A stretch of DNA of 64,000 nucleotides from JAQAZP01 sp965531145 (GCA_965531145.1 CBESOE010000003.1:1-64000); one strand, 5' to 3'. Positions 17,127-26,442 are shown, numbered from the stretch's first letter. Notes: generated from the sequence alone by a model not told the origin. Numbers and translations are program-made.

Positions 17127-18041
17127 ATGGCAATGGAAACAAAGATGATATCAAGACACATCCCCAAGGCCCCACCAGCGTCGAAGAACCACTGGCGGTG
17201 GCCGTGGCACGGCTGGGCCGGCCTGCTGCTGCTGGCGGTCTGCTGGCCGCTGAACTGGGGGCTTCCCGGCCTGCGCACCCATGTCCTCTTCTTCCCCCTC
17301 TGGCTTGGATACATCCTCGTGGTCGATGCCCTCACGGTCCGGCGCCGGGGCGACTCCCTGCTGCTGCGCAGCCGGCGGCGCTTCGTCGGCCTGTTCCTCG
17401 TCTCCGCCCCGGCCTGGTGGCTCTTCGAGGTGATCAACTGGCGCACACAAAACTGGCACTACCAGGGGCGGGAACTGTTCAGCAACCTCGAATATGCCTT
17501 TATGGCCACGATCAGCTTCTCCACCGTGATCCCGGCGGTCTTTGTCACCGCCGAATGGCTCTCCGGTTTCAGCTTCATTCGCCGCTTGGCCTCCGTCAGG
17601 CCTCGGCCGGAAAGCTCGGCCCGCCGGTGGTTGATGCTGACGGCCGGCGTCCTCCTCCTGGCCCTGACCCTGGCTCTCCCCCGCTACTTCTTCCCCTTTG
17701 TCTGGGTGGCGCCCTACCTGATCACCGCGGCGGTCAACGGGTTGCTGGGCCACCGCACCCTCGAAGCGGATGCGGCACGGGGTAACATGTCGCCCCACCT
17801 GGCCCTGGCCCTGGGCGCGCTGGTCTGCGGTTTTTTCTGGGAACTCTGGAATTTCTGGTCCTTCCCCCGCTGGGTCTATACCGTGCCCTTCGTCGATTTC
17901 GCCCGCATCTTCGAGATGCCGCTCCTCGGCTACGGCGGCTACCTCCCCTTCGGCCTCGAACTCTTTGCGCTCTACCACCTGGTGAGCGGCCTGCTGGGCG
18001 GGAGGATGGACGGTTACCTGAACCTCACCAACCGATCCTGA
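17127..18041 (+). CDS. Polytopic inner-membrane protein of unknown function
   Basis: 304 residues with about eight hydrophobic segments (near 28-46, 52-70, 82-102, 121-145, 171-190, 195-210, 226-246 and 263-290) and basic loops, notably RRRGDSLLLRSRRR between segments 2 and 3. Conserved-looking aromatic motifs are FEVINWRTQNWHYQG and FFWELWNFWSFPRWVY. I do not recognise the family; it is not an obvious transporter or GT-C enzyme because the usual first-loop acidic pair is missing. The start is uncertain among ATGs at 17127, 17133 and 17145. It ends 74 bases before the small acidic-peptide gene. Confidence 0.75.
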   Translation: MAMETKMISRHIPKAPPASKNHWRWPWHGWAGLLLLAVCWPLNWGLPGLRTHVLFFPLWLGYILVVDALTVRRRGDSLLLRSRRRFVGLFLVSAPAWWLFEVINWRTQNWHYQGRELFSNLEYAFMATISFSTVIPAVFVTAEWLSGFSFIRRLASVRPRPESSARRWLMLTAGVLLLALTLALPRYFFPFVWVAPYLITAAVNGLLGHRTLEADAARGNMSPHLALALGALVCGFFWELWNFWSFPRWVYTVPFVDFARIFEMPLLGYGGYLPFGLELFALYHLVSGLLGGRMDGYLNLTNRS

Positions 18042-18052
18042 GACCACTGTTC

Positions 18053-18061
18053 TGCTATACT
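18053..18061 (+). promoter_or_regulatory. Extended -10 promoter before the small exported peptide gene
   Basis: TGCTATACT fits the TGn-TATAAT extended -10 pattern, about 55 nt before the ATG at 18116. No -35 match is visible. Confidence 0.5.
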
Positions 18062-18115
18062 GCCTTCACTAAACATGAGTTATCCCGGGACGAACCATCG
18101 GAGGAGGTATCGGCG

Positions 18116-18271
18116 ATGAACACTCCACGTGCCATGGCTGCGGCCCTTGTCGGCATACTGCTGTTCTCTCTGATCCTTGCACCCCTTCCAGCTTTGGCAA
18201 GTGAGGAGGAGGAGGAGGATGACGACCAGGACCGGGAGTTGGATTTATCGATAACGATGATTTCAAAATGA
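18116..18271 (+). CDS. Small exported acidic peptide, coupled to an ArnT-like gene
   Basis: 51 residues. GGAGGAGG precedes the ATG by about 10 nt, one of the strongest ribosome sites in the window. Residues 1-28 form a clean signal peptide (hydrophobic core LVGILLFSLILA, ending Ala-Leu-Ala). The mature 23 residues begin with Ser, then five Glu and three Asp, and are strongly negative. Its TGA overlaps the ATG of the next gene (ATGA at 18268-18271), so the two are translationally coupled. It matches nothing I know. It could be a periplasmic partner of the glycosyltransferase, a cation-binding peptide, or mainly a coupling leader. Confidence 0.78.
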   Translation: MNTPRAMAAALVGILLFSLILAPLPALASEEEEEDDDQDRELDLSITMISK

Positions 18272-19872
18272 GTGCCAGGGATCTGCTGATCCTTGTCTGC
18301 GGGGCGGTGATTCTCTTCACCGCCGCTCTCGGAGCGCGGGATCTGTGGAATCCCAACGAACCGATCTACGGCCGGGCCGTGGTGGAGATGTCCGAGCGCG
18401 GAGACTGGCTGGTCCCCACGGTGAACGGCACGGTATTCGCCGAAAAACCCATCCTCTACTACTGGATGGCCCTGGCCGCGTCGAAAATCACCGGCAACGT
18501 CAATGAGTTCACCCTGCGGCTCCCCTCGGTGGCCGCCGCCCTGCTGGGCATTGTCCTGACCTACTTCCTCGTCCTGCCCTACGCCGGCAGAAAACGGGCC
18601 CTGATCACCGGCCTGTTGCTGGCCAGCATGTACAGCGTCTTCTGGTGCGCCCGCTCGGTGCAGATGGACATCCTGGTGCTGGCCTCCACCGTGGGCACAC
18701 TGCTGCCGCTGAGCCGCATGGCGGATCACGGCATGTCCCAGTACCGGGGCTGGCTCTGGGCCGGTCTGGCCGCCGGCCTCGGGTTCCTGGCCAAGGGCCC
18801 GGTGGCCCTGATCCTCCCCGCACTGGTGATCACCTGCTACGCATTGACCACCCGCCGCCCGGGGCTGCTGTTCAGTACCAGGATGTGGCCCGGGGTCCTG
18901 CTGTTTGTGGCGGTGGGGGGATCGTGGTATTTCGTATTGCTCGCCACCGGGCACGTTGAGGTCATCGATGAGGTTCTTATCCGCCAGAACTTCAGCCGTT
19001 TCGTGGCCGCCTGGGACCATCACCGGCCCTGGCACTACTATCTGGGATACTTCTGGCAGGATTTCGCGCCCTGGTCCTGGTTTGTCCCGCTGGCCGCCTT
19101 TCTGCCCCGTGGGGACGAGAAGGAGTGGCGGCTGAGGCTGCTGTCCTGGGGCTGGATCATCGGCATCATTCTCTTTTTCTCCTTCTCCGAGAGCAAGCGG
19201 TCGCCCTATGTGCTGCCCATCGCGCCCGCCGTGGCCATCCTGGCCGCGGATGTCATCCACCGGCTGATCACCGGCCGGCTGTCGAACCGTTTGCGCAAAG
19301 CCGCCCTGGCCATCCACGGTCTGCCGGCCGCGGTCTTCGCCGCCGCCGGAATGGCGCTGATCTTCGTAATTCCCTCCCGCTATCCCGAATACCGCTCCCT
19401 GGCCCTGGCCACCGGAGCGGCAATGCTGGCCTGCAGCGCCGCGATCCTGGCCGGGATCATCATCAGCGGCCGCCGGAGGGTTCTGGCGCCGTCAGCGCTG
19501 GGCGGCGCGCTGGTCACGCTCTATCTCATCGCCGGTATCTGGCTGCTGCCCCTGGCCAACGAATACAAGTCCGCCAGGCCGGTGGGGGAGCTCATCAAAG
19601 CGGAAACCTCCGCGGGGACCGACATCGTATCCTACGGGCTCTGGGCCTGGCGGGCGGAATACTCGTTCTACGCCGAGCAGAATATCCGGATCATCGACGC
19701 CCCCCCGGCCCTGCGGAACTACTGGGAAGCCTCGCCCCCACGACTGGTACTGGTGGAGGAAGGCCACGTTGACGATGTGCGGCAGACCCTGGGACAGGAT
19801 CCGTCATACCAGCGGGAGGTGGGCAGTCGAACGGTCTATCTCTTCAGCGACCATCCCCTGGCCGCCAGGTAG
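18268..19872 (+). CDS. ArnT-like integral-membrane glycosyltransferase (GT-C fold, PMT family)
   Basis: 534 residues, about 12 membrane segments. The first periplasmic loop has RDLWNPNEPIYGRAV, the family acidic pair position, and EKPILYYWMALAASK. This is the layout of ArnT and related enzymes that move a sugar from a polyprenyl-phosphate carrier to lipid A, protein or glycan on the outer face of the inner membrane. A soluble C-terminal part follows the last membrane helix. The acceptor cannot be deduced. It is coupled to the 51-residue acidic peptide gene before it and followed 70 bases later by a second enzyme of the same fold. Confidence 0.85.
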   Translation: MSARDLLILVCGAVILFTAALGARDLWNPNEPIYGRAVVEMSERGDWLVPTVNGTVFAEKPILYYWMALAASKITGNVNEFTLRLPSVAAALLGIVLTYFLVLPYAGRKRALITGLLLASMYSVFWCARSVQMDILVLASTVGTLLPLSRMADHGMSQYRGWLWAGLAAGLGFLAKGPVALILPALVITCYALTTRRPGLLFSTRMWPGVLLFVAVGGSWYFVLLATGHVEVIDEVLIRQNFSRFVAAWDHHRPWHYYLGYFWQDFAPWSWFVPLAAFLPRGDEKEWRLRLLSWGWIIGIILFFSFSESKRSPYVLPIAPAVAILAADVIHRLITGRLSNRLRKAALAIHGLPAAVFAAAGMALIFVIPSRYPEYRSLALATGAAMLACSAAILAGIIISGRRRVLAPSALGGALVTLYLIAGIWLLPLANEYKSARPVGELIKAETSAGTDIVSYGLWAWRAEYSFYAEQNIRIIDAPPALRNYWEASPPRLVLVEEGHVDDVRQTLGQDPSYQREVGSRTVYLFSDHPLAAR

Positions 19873-19942
19873 GCCTGTGATCCGGTGCCCGCGTTGAGTA
19901 GAATCTAACCGATTCCATGGCCGCTCACCCTGGGGGATATCG

Positions 19943-21496
19943 ATGTCCGATCACACCACTGTCTCGCTGCCGGCACCGGATTCGACGCCGGACCACAGGT
20001 TCTGGGTGGCGCTGGCCGCCCTGGTGGCGGCCCGGATGCTCTACGTGGTGGGCGTGCCCCTCGACCTGGTGGGGGACGAGGCCTACTACTGGGACTGGGG
20101 CCGGCACCCGGCCTGGGGCTACTTCAGCAAACCGCCGCTCATCGCCTGGCTGATGGCGGTGGCGGGGCGCCTGGGTAATGACAGCGCCGTGGCGCTGCGC
20201 ATGGCGGCGTTGCTCCTCGGCACGGGAACCCTGATCTTCGTCCACACCCTGGCCCGCGATCTCTACGGCCGCAAAACCGCGTTCTGGGCCTGCGCGGCCC
20301 TGGCCCTGACCCCGGGAAACGCGGTTTCCACCCTCATCATGACCATCGATGCGCCGCTGCTTTTCTGCTGGAGCGCGGCACTGCTCTGCTTCTGGCGGGC
20401 CTGCGGCGACGGACCGCATCGCACCCGCTGGGCCCTGCTGCTGATCCCGGCCGTGGGACTGGGCCTGCTGAGCAAACAGATGATGGTGGTCTTTCCCGTC
20501 CTGGCCCTGGTCTTTCTCGCCGGAGACCGGAGCCTGCGCCGCCACCTCCGGCGACCCTGGCCCTGGCTGGGCCTGGTCGCCGCCCTGGGCTTTCTGGTTC
20601 CGGTGATCCTCTGGAACAGCCGCAACGGCTGGATCACCCTGGCCCACACCGCCGGACATTTCACCGGTCGTTCCTGGCACCCGCTGAAAATGGCCGGCCG
20701 GCTGCTGGCCTTCATCGGCAGCCAGATGGCGCTGACCTCGCCGATTCTGTGGGCCCTGCTGGCGATTCTCTTCTGCGCCGGTCTGGCCGCACTGGCCAGG
20801 CTGGAGCGCCGCGAGCGCTTTCTCCTTCTCTTCTCCGGTCCGGCGATGCTGGTGATGGTGCTGATGACCCTGCGCCAGCGGATAAACGGCAACTGGCCTG
20901 CCGTTTTCTATCTCGCCGGTTTCATTCTTCTGGCGGGATGGGCGTTCGATCACTTCGGCCTGCGGGGCATCTCGCCCCGGCTGCGGCGGCTGTTCAAACC
21001 GGGGGTTGCGGTGGGTGCCGCCCTGGCCCTGACGGCGTATCTGCTGCCCTTTGTCGTCCCGCAGACCCAGCTGGCCGGTGGCCGATTCGACCCCACGGTC
21101 CGCCTGCGGGGATGGAGCGAACTGGGGCTGGCCGTGGGTGAGATCCGATCGGCCATGCCGGCGCCCCGGAAGACCTTCCTCCTCACCCTGGGCCACCGCT
21201 ACACCACCAGCCAGCTGGCGTTCTACTCCCCGGAGCACCCGCCGGTCTTCCGCTGGACCGAAAGCACGGTCATCGAATCCCAGTATGAACTCTGGCCCGG
21301 TCCGGAGCAGCTGGCTGGCTGGGATGCCCTGATCGTGGTGCCCGGGGCGAAGAGCGGCCTGCCGCCGGAGCTGGCCGCATCCTTCGACTACCTTGGCCAG
21401 CCCGCATCCGTCCGGATCCCGCTGGGCGCGGAGACCTGGCGTGAATACACGGTCCACCCCGCCCACGGCATGAAGGTAGAGCACCGCCTCAACTAG
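19943..21496 (+). CDS. PMT_2-type membrane glycosyltransferase (GT-C fold)
   Basis: 517 residues. GGGGGAT precedes the start. The first loop carries LVGDEAYYWDWGRHPAWGYF followed by SKPPLIAWL, the typical dolichyl-/polyprenyl-phosphate-sugar transferase signature with Asp-Glu as catalytic acidic pair, then about eleven membrane helices and a short C-terminal soluble domain. It probably glycosylates a lipid or protein acceptor in the periplasm. It follows the ArnT-like gene in the same direction. Its last four bases overlap the end of the converging secreted-protein gene. Confidence 0.87.
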   Translation: MSDHTTVSLPAPDSTPDHRFWVALAALVAARMLYVVGVPLDLVGDEAYYWDWGRHPAWGYFSKPPLIAWLMAVAGRLGNDSAVALRMAALLLGTGTLIFVHTLARDLYGRKTAFWACAALALTPGNAVSTLIMTIDAPLLFCWSAALLCFWRACGDGPHRTRWALLLIPAVGLGLLSKQMMVVFPVLALVFLAGDRSLRRHLRRPWPWLGLVAALGFLVPVILWNSRNGWITLAHTAGHFTGRSWHPLKMAGRLLAFIGSQMALTSPILWALLAILFCAGLAALARLERRERFLLLFSGPAMLVMVLMTLRQRINGNWPAVFYLAGFILLAGWAFDHFGLRGISPRLRRLFKPGVAVGAALALTAYLLPFVVPQTQLAGGRFDPTVRLRGWSELGLAVGEIRSAMPAPRKTFLLTLGHRYTTSQLAFYSPEHPPVFRWTESTVIESQYELWPGPEQLAGWDALIVVPGAKSGLPPELAASFDYLGQPASVRIPLGAETWREYTVHPAHGMKVEHRLN

Positions 21497-24459
21497 TCAG
21501 CGGCATACAGATGTCCCCCGGCCACTCGCCCGCCATACCCCAGCCCCAGACCGTCATAGGCCGGGAAGGCGATGCCGGCGCTCACCGGCCCGCCATCCAC
21601 ATTCCACACCGCAAGGGAGGCGTCATTCTCCGGACCGGGACCCGGCATGGTGAGGATCTCGTCGAAACCGTCTCCGTCCACGTCTGCCGACCCCACCGCC
21701 GCTCCGTAGATCAGGCCCTGGTAGGCGTTGAAACTGACCGAGGAGATGGCCTGGGCGGCACCGCCGTCACAGTTCCAAGCCCGGATGTGGGTACCGAAGA
21801 TGGCGCCGGGACCGGGACCGGTGATGATCTCGTCCATCCCGTCGCCGTCGATGTCACCACAGGCCACATTGACCCCGTACTTCAGCGTGCCATAGGCAAA
21901 GTAGCTCACCCCCGGGATGGACGAAGCGCTCCCCCCGTCCACGTTCCAGCCCCGCACGTGGGGACCGAACACCGCCCCGGGGCCGGCGCCGCTGATGATC
22001 TCGTCGTAGCCGTCACCGTCGATGTCGCCGCAGGCCACGTTGACCCCATACTTCAGCGTGCCATATGCGAAATAGCTCACCCCGCTCATGGGCTGGGCCT
22101 CGCCACCGTCCACGTTCCAGCCCCGCACATGGGGTCCGAAGACCGCACCGGGACCGGCGCCGCTGATGATTTCGTCGTATCCGTCACCGTCGATGTCACC
22201 GGCGCCGACGTTGACCCCGTATTTCAGTGTGCCGTAGGCCATGAAACTGACCCCGGGCAGCGGTGTGCCCTGGCCATCGAACCCGCGGACGTGGGGCCCG
22301 AACACCGCTCCCGGGCCGGCGCCGCTGATCACCTCGTCCTGCAGGTCACCGGCGATGTCGCCGCAGGCCACGTTGAGCCCGTATTTCTGCACGCCGTAAC
22401 AGTTCCACTCGGCCTGCACCGTGCCGGGTGAGGCGTGATCGAAAACCCGGGCCAGGGTCGGATTGTCCGGGCCCGGCCCCGGCCCGCAGACCAGTTCGGC
22501 CGCCTGCAGTTCGGGGTCGTAGTTCTTCCAGAGATTGACAGTGATATCGGCCATCACCCGCATGCCGTGGTTGCCGGCTCCGGTGAAGACGATGTAGAAA
22601 TCCTCCTCGCCGGAAATGTCGAGGGTCTCGTAGTTGAAAATGGCGTCGGAGACGAAGTAGCCGGTGCAGGGCTCGCCGGCCATGTAGGCCTGGATGTTCT
22701 CCTCGTCGGCAACAAAGAAATCGAGACGGCCCTCGGTCAGCCGCTCGGCATACCAGCCGGCCAGAGTGGCGAAATAGTCCCGCCCGTTGTTGATGTCGCA
22801 GGGCAGGTCGTAGGTGATCTCCAGGGTGTACGGCCCCGGGTCTCCGGGAGGGACCACCTCGTCCAGCTCCAGCTCGGGCATCGGCTCGGGGGTTGACCAT
22901 TCCCAGAAATAGTCCTCGCCGGCCACGCTGCCGGTGATGATCGAGGCGTAGTCCGAAGCGGGGTAGCCGCCCAGGTCGGTGGCCACCTGGATGTAGTAGT
23001 CCTGCAGATCGCCGAGGGTGAAGGTGATCTGGCCGTTGCGGTCGGTCTCCCCCCAGGTGCCGCGGTAGATCGTGGAGGTGGACCAGCCCTCGCTGGCCAC
23101 GATCACCGAGGCGTTGTCCACCGGCAGCCCCCCCGGATCGGTGATGGTCACGGTGAGGGTGCAGGTGTTGGAGTAAGTGGCGATGGCGTCGTAGGTGAAG
23201 CCGTCGTTGCGCCAGTCCCAGATGCAGGAGCAGTCCTTGGAGCCGCCGCTGTCCCGCTCGTAGCTGCAGTAGGGGCGGTCGAAGTGGATGTTGGGGTCGT
23301 TCTGGGTGGGCCTCCAGACATAGTCCCACCACATCTCGCACCAGACGTGGTCCTCGAGGATATCCATGGTGCAGCAGTAGGGCATCAGGCAGGTGCGGCC
23401 GGCGGCGCAGAGCAGGTCCTGCCGCTCCCCGCAGTTGCCGTTGTGCCCGTGGGCGATGACGTTGGGCTGGATCGGCCGGTCCCCCGAGGCCCCCGAGTCG
23501 ATGGTTTTCCCGCTCCACAGGGCCACGCAGATCACGGCCTGCAGATCCGAAGTGAACGGGTCACCCACGGGATACGAGCGGGTCTCGCCGTCCCACAGAT
23601 ACTGGATCGGCGCCATCACCTCCTGCAGGTTGGGGTAACCGTCGTCGTTCTCGTAGTAGAGATACTCCCGCCAGAACATGTTGTAGACCGATTCGTTGCT
23701 CAGCGGCCGCTCGTCGGAAACCTTGGGCATCACCACATACCAGTAGTAGATCTCGGAAGGCAGATCAACGGCCACCGGAACACCGCCATCCAGATACTGG
23801 TAGCGGGTGGTGGAATAGAAGTTCCCTGCCCCGTCGTCGTAGTCCACGATCTCCACGAACTGCAGGTCCTGGTCGATGACATACATCAGTTCGGCGTTTA
23901 CTTTCAGCGTCTCCGGCACCACCGTGGCGTTCTGCAGCAGGGTGCGTGAAAGGTGGGCCACCTGGAAGGCCACCTCGTCGACGATCAGCGGGTCGGTGAG
24001 GTCGAGGATCAGGTTGGCATACAGGTCCTGGTGTTCGGCATCCAGTTGGCGGAACTTGTCCTCCAGGGCATCCTGCAGCCAGTTGGGTGCCGCGGCCACC
24101 GCCTGCCAGGCGGCATCGGTGAGGGTGTAGGGCACCATCGCCTCCTCCAGCCGGCCGAGGCGGGCGTTGTAACGAATGCAGTATTCCTCCCCCGCCGGGA
24201 CGAACATGGTGCGGTCGATGGCGTCCAACAGCTCCCCCGGGTCCCCTGGTCGGGTCAGCGGCGCCCGCTTCGATGCCGAGCGTTTCTGCGGAGCGATGGC
24301 CGGCGGCGCGGTGGTCACCTGGTGCCGCACATCGGCGGTGACGGTCACCGGTTCACCCAGGTCCTGGGTGGCCTGGCGCTGCAGCGGCACGTCAGCGGAC
24401 AGCGGCAGGGAAAGCGTCAGAAGGAGGACAGTACAGAGAACAGCGGTTCGGATATTCAT
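21493..24459 (-). CDS. Secreted transglutaminase-like protein with FG-GAP-type repeats
   Basis: 988 residues with a signal peptide (about 1-22). A transglutaminase/papain-like core is visible near 300-400: Cys343 in HNGNCGERQDLL, His371 in DHVWCEMWW and Asp394 in IHFDRP, in the order and spacing of the Cys-His-Asp triad. Several extra cysteines around 351-409 could form disulfides. A beta-sandwich region follows (about 430-545), then a second beta domain, then tandem repeats of about 57 residues (repeat entry below). It could cleave or cross-link extracellular peptides and bind surfaces through the propeller. GGAGG precedes the start by 5 nt. Whether the core is a protease or a cross-linker is open. 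Confidence 0.82.
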   Translation of the reverse strand: MNIRTAVLCTVLLLTLSLPLSADVPLQRQATQDLGEPVTVTADVRHQVTTAPPAIAPQKRSASKRAPLTRPGDPGELLDAIDRTMFVPAGEEYCIRYNARLGRLEEAMVPYTLTDAAWQAVAAAPNWLQDALEDKFRQLDAEHQDLYANLILDLTDPLIVDEVAFQVAHLSRTLLQNATVVPETLKVNAELMYVIDQDLQFVEIVDYDDGAGNFYSTTRYQYLDGGVPVAVDLPSEIYYWYVVMPKVSDERPLSNESVYNMFWREYLYYENDDGYPNLQEVMAPIQYLWDGETRSYPVGDPFTSDLQAVICVALWSGKTIDSGASGDRPIQPNVIAHGHNGNCGERQDLLCAAGRTCLMPYCCTMDILEDHVWCEMWWDYVWRPTQNDPNIHFDRPYCSYERDSGGSKDCSCIWDWRNDGFTYDAIATYSNTCTLTVTITDPGGLPVDNASVIVASEGWSTSTIYRGTWGETDRNGQITFTLGDLQDYYIQVATDLGGYPASDYASIITGSVAGEDYFWEWSTPEPMPELELDEVVPPGDPGPYTLEITYDLPCDINNGRDYFATLAGWYAERLTEGRLDFFVADEENIQAYMAGEPCTGYFVSDAIFNYETLDISGEEDFYIVFTGAGNHGMRVMADITVNLWKNYDPELQAAELVCGPGPGPDNPTLARVFDHASPGTVQAEWNCYGVQKYGLNVACGDIAGDLQDEVISGAGPGAVFGPHVRGFDGQGTPLPGVSFMAYGTLKYGVNVGAGDIDGDGYDEIISGAGPGAVFGPHVRGWNVDGGEAQPMSGVSYFAYGTLKYGVNVACGDIDGDGYDEIISGAGPGAVFGPHVRGWNVDGGSASSIPGVSYFAYGTLKYGVNVACGDIDGDGMDEIITGPGPGAIFGTHIRAWNCDGGAAQAISSVSFNAYQGLIYGAAVGSADVDGDGFDEILTMPGPGPENDASLAVWNVDGGPVSAGIAFPAYDGLGLGYGGRVAGGHLYAAD
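21779..22400 (-). repeat. Tandem 57-residue FG-GAP/VCBS-like repeats
   Basis: Four to five units of about 171 bp encode DIDGDGYDEIISGAGPGAVF plus a GPHVRGW segment and an aromatic linker. Each has a DxDxDG calcium-binding-like loop. The two central units (about 21907-22077 and 22078-22248) are much closer to each other at the DNA level than to the outer ones, so duplication is recent. The likely fold is a beta-propeller blade array. Confidence 0.8.
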
Positions 24460-24655
24460 GAGGACCTCCGGGGATCAGGATGAAAGGGGCGCAACACAGA
24501 GAAATGGGTATTGATGGAGAGTTGTGGAGACTCGGGAATGGCGCTGGCCTGTGCCATGGCGGACCCGGTTATTGATTAATGAATGGACAACGAGAAACAG
24601 ATTCACTGACTGAGATCAGTATATCATGAGCGGTGATGGCTTGCAGGAGGGAGCG
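24460..24655 (-). other. Intergenic region upstream of the transglutaminase-like gene
   Basis: It holds a possible -10 TATACT on the minus strand (24618-24623) with a poor -35, and a small inverted repeat ACTGA...TCAGT around 24604-24620. No small gene with a ribosome site was found. Confidence 0.35.
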
Positions 24656-25195
24656 CTACCCGGCCGCCGGCCCGAACAGGGTCCGGTAGTGATCTTCGTC
24701 CACTTTTTCCGACCAGGCCCGAAAACCCTTCTGCCGCGCCATGTCCACCAGCGGTGCGGGGAGAAAAGGGGTCACCAGTTCAAAAAGCTCACCGGGCCCC
24801 AATGATGGAAGTTCCTTGAGCACCTGGGCCATGGGGTGCTCCCCCTGCTCGATCAGCGGTCGGGCATCGAGTGAATCCTTCACCGACCCGCCGGCAACCC
24901 ATGCCGGAGCACCCTCACCCTCTGCCCCGTCTCCTTCAGCGTCCTCTGACAACTCCATGCCGGCTGCGGCCCGCAGGCTGTTGATCAGACGGCCCAGCGG
25001 CACATTCCCCACCCGGGCTACCTGACGGAGGGTTGCCACCCGGCCCACCGTTTTGCGCAACACCGGGTTCTTCAGCTTTTCGTAAGCCGGCGAGAGACCA
25101 TAGAGCGTCTCCTCGAGTTCCGGCAACGCCTCGAGCAATGCGGCGAGACGGGTCTCGGGAGTGATGTCCGGAATTCCTTCGCGCTTCCCGCTCAT
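24656..25195 (-). CDS. DUF1858-DUF2249 protein
   Basis: 179 residues. Residues about 10-75 are a DUF1858 domain (ScdA N-domain-like helical bundle, TRLAALLEALPELEETLYG). Residues about 105-175 are a DUF2249 domain (LDARPLIEQGEHPMAQVLKE and the closing DHYRTLFG). The two are joined by an acidic linker. Proteins of this type accompany hemerythrin-like and DUF438 proteins in anaerobes and are linked in the literature to nitric-oxide or iron-sulfur stress. Its ATG overlaps the stop of the upstream DUF438 gene by four bases, so the two are coupled. The biochemical role is not known. Confidence 0.85.
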   Translation of the reverse strand: MSGKREGIPDITPETRLAALLEALPELEETLYGLSPAYEKLKNPVLRKTVGRVATLRQVARVGNVPLGRLINSLRAAAGMELSEDAEGDGAEGEGAPAWVAGGSVKDSLDARPLIEQGEHPMAQVLKELPSLGPGELFELVTPFLPAPLVDMARQKGFRAWSEKVDEDHYRTLFGPAAG

Positions 25196-26442
25196 CGCTC
25201 GTCTCCCGTGCGGGACTCATAGGAGAGGAGCCTTTGCTCCCCGTCCAGTGCCTGCTTCTCGGTGAGATCCTGGCTTACTTCGAGAGTCCCGAGGTATTCG
25301 CCGTCAGCCCCGAGCATGGCGAAATACTCGATGATGATGAACCGCCCGCCAAGGGTGATCCAGAACCGGCAGTGGTCCTCGCGGCCGGCGTGAAAATCGT
25401 CAAGGATCTTCTCCACGATGTGTACGCTGGACGGGGGATGGCAGTGCTGCACCTTACGGCCAAGGATCGCCCGGCTGCGGCCAAAAATCCGCTCGCGGCC
25501 CTGGGTGAAGAAGCGGACCGTGTCATCCTTGTCCACGTAGGTCATGTCGAAGGGAATGGTATTGAGCAGGGTGGTCAGTTCGGGCACGGTGAAGCTGCCG
25601 CTGGGAAGTTGGATGCGGCCTGATTCAACGTCCATCGCCGCCGGCTCCTCGATACCTTCCGGCCTCCAGGTCTCCTTGGGGTCGTAGAGACAGAACCCGA
25701 TCTCCAGGCTCTGCCGGTCGATCTCAAACCACTCTTCATCGCTCAGCGTGTCGAGGGTCATGGGGAAGAGGATCTCCTCCTCCTTCATGATCATGCCCGA
25801 TACCGCCTCCATGGCGGGCCGGAACAGCAAATCCGCTGCCGTCTGCGCTTCGCCGGCGGTGAGGGACTCACCCTGGGCCAACGCTTCGTCTGCCGTCTTG
25901 AGCAATTCCCTGGTTTCGTCGTGCTTGCCCCACATCACCGTGGGAGGACCGGTGATGCCGTGTTTCTCGAGGAAGGGAAAGAGCAGGTTCTCCTTGCGCA
26001 GGTAGTGTTTCTCCACATCCATCAGATTGTGGAATTTCCCGCGCACCCCGGCAAGAACTTCGCCGGCAGGAGCATCCTCGGCCAGTGTGCCGAGCTCGTC
26101 GAGCAGCGTCCCGAGCTGTTCGATTTCCCAGCGCAGCGCCTTGTTCTCCTCGCGAAACGTGTCCACCGGGTGACCGGGAGGGGCGGTGGCCGCACCACTC
26201 TGATCGATGGCGCCCTCGAGAGCGGCGGTGTGGATGTCGCAGAGTTTGAGCACCTCCTCCTGGGGCAGGCCCTCCTCAATCAGTTCCTGCTCCACTTCCA
26301 CCACTTCGTTATACGGGACCTGACCCATGAGCCTGATCAGTTGTTTTCGAACCTGCTCCGGGGCCTCCCCCTTGTGCAGTTGCAGAATCATGTGCTTAAG
26401 CAGTTCCTTGCGCTTGGCCGCGCTATTGATCAGTTCGCTCAT
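25192..26442 (-). CDS. DUF438-hemerythrin-PAS sensor-like protein
   Basis: 416 residues. An N-terminal DUF438 helical domain (about 1-80) is followed by a hemerythrin-like four-helix bundle (about 95-245) with candidate di-iron ligands in VEKHYLRKENLLFPFLEKH, WGKHDE and KEEEILFP. A PAS domain (about 290-405) contains VDKDDTVRFFTQGRERIF and a closing DLTEKQ. It may sense oxygen or NO at the di-iron site, with the PAS domain as a second input. No output domain is present, so it may act through its coupled DUF1858-DUF2249 partner. AGGGGG precedes the start. A small stem (26458-26473) sits just upstream of the ribosome site. Confidence 0.88.
   Translation of the reverse strand: MSELINSAAKRKELLKHMILQLHKGEAPEQVRKQLIRLMGQVPYNEVVEVEQELIEEGLPQEEVLKLCDIHTAALEGAIDQSGAATAPPGHPVDTFREENKALRWEIEQLGTLLDELGTLAEDAPAGEVLAGVRGKFHNLMDVEKHYLRKENLLFPFLEKHGITGPPTVMWGKHDETRELLKTADEALAQGESLTAGEAQTAADLLFRPAMEAVSGMIMKEEEILFPMTLDTLSDEEWFEIDRQSLEIGFCLYDPKETWRPEGIEEPAAMDVESGRIQLPSGSFTVPELTTLLNTIPFDMTYVDKDDTVRFFTQGRERIFGRSRAILGRKVQHCHPPSSVHIVEKILDDFHAGREDHCRFWITLGGRFIIIEYFAMLGADGEYLGTLEVSQDLTEKQALDGEQRLLSYESRTGDER

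Noticed and set aside
21779..22400. Possible CRISPR or satellite at regularly spaced 171-bp repeats.
   Set aside because: The period is a multiple of three, the frame stays open, and the repeats encode a clear FG-GAP-like protein motif.
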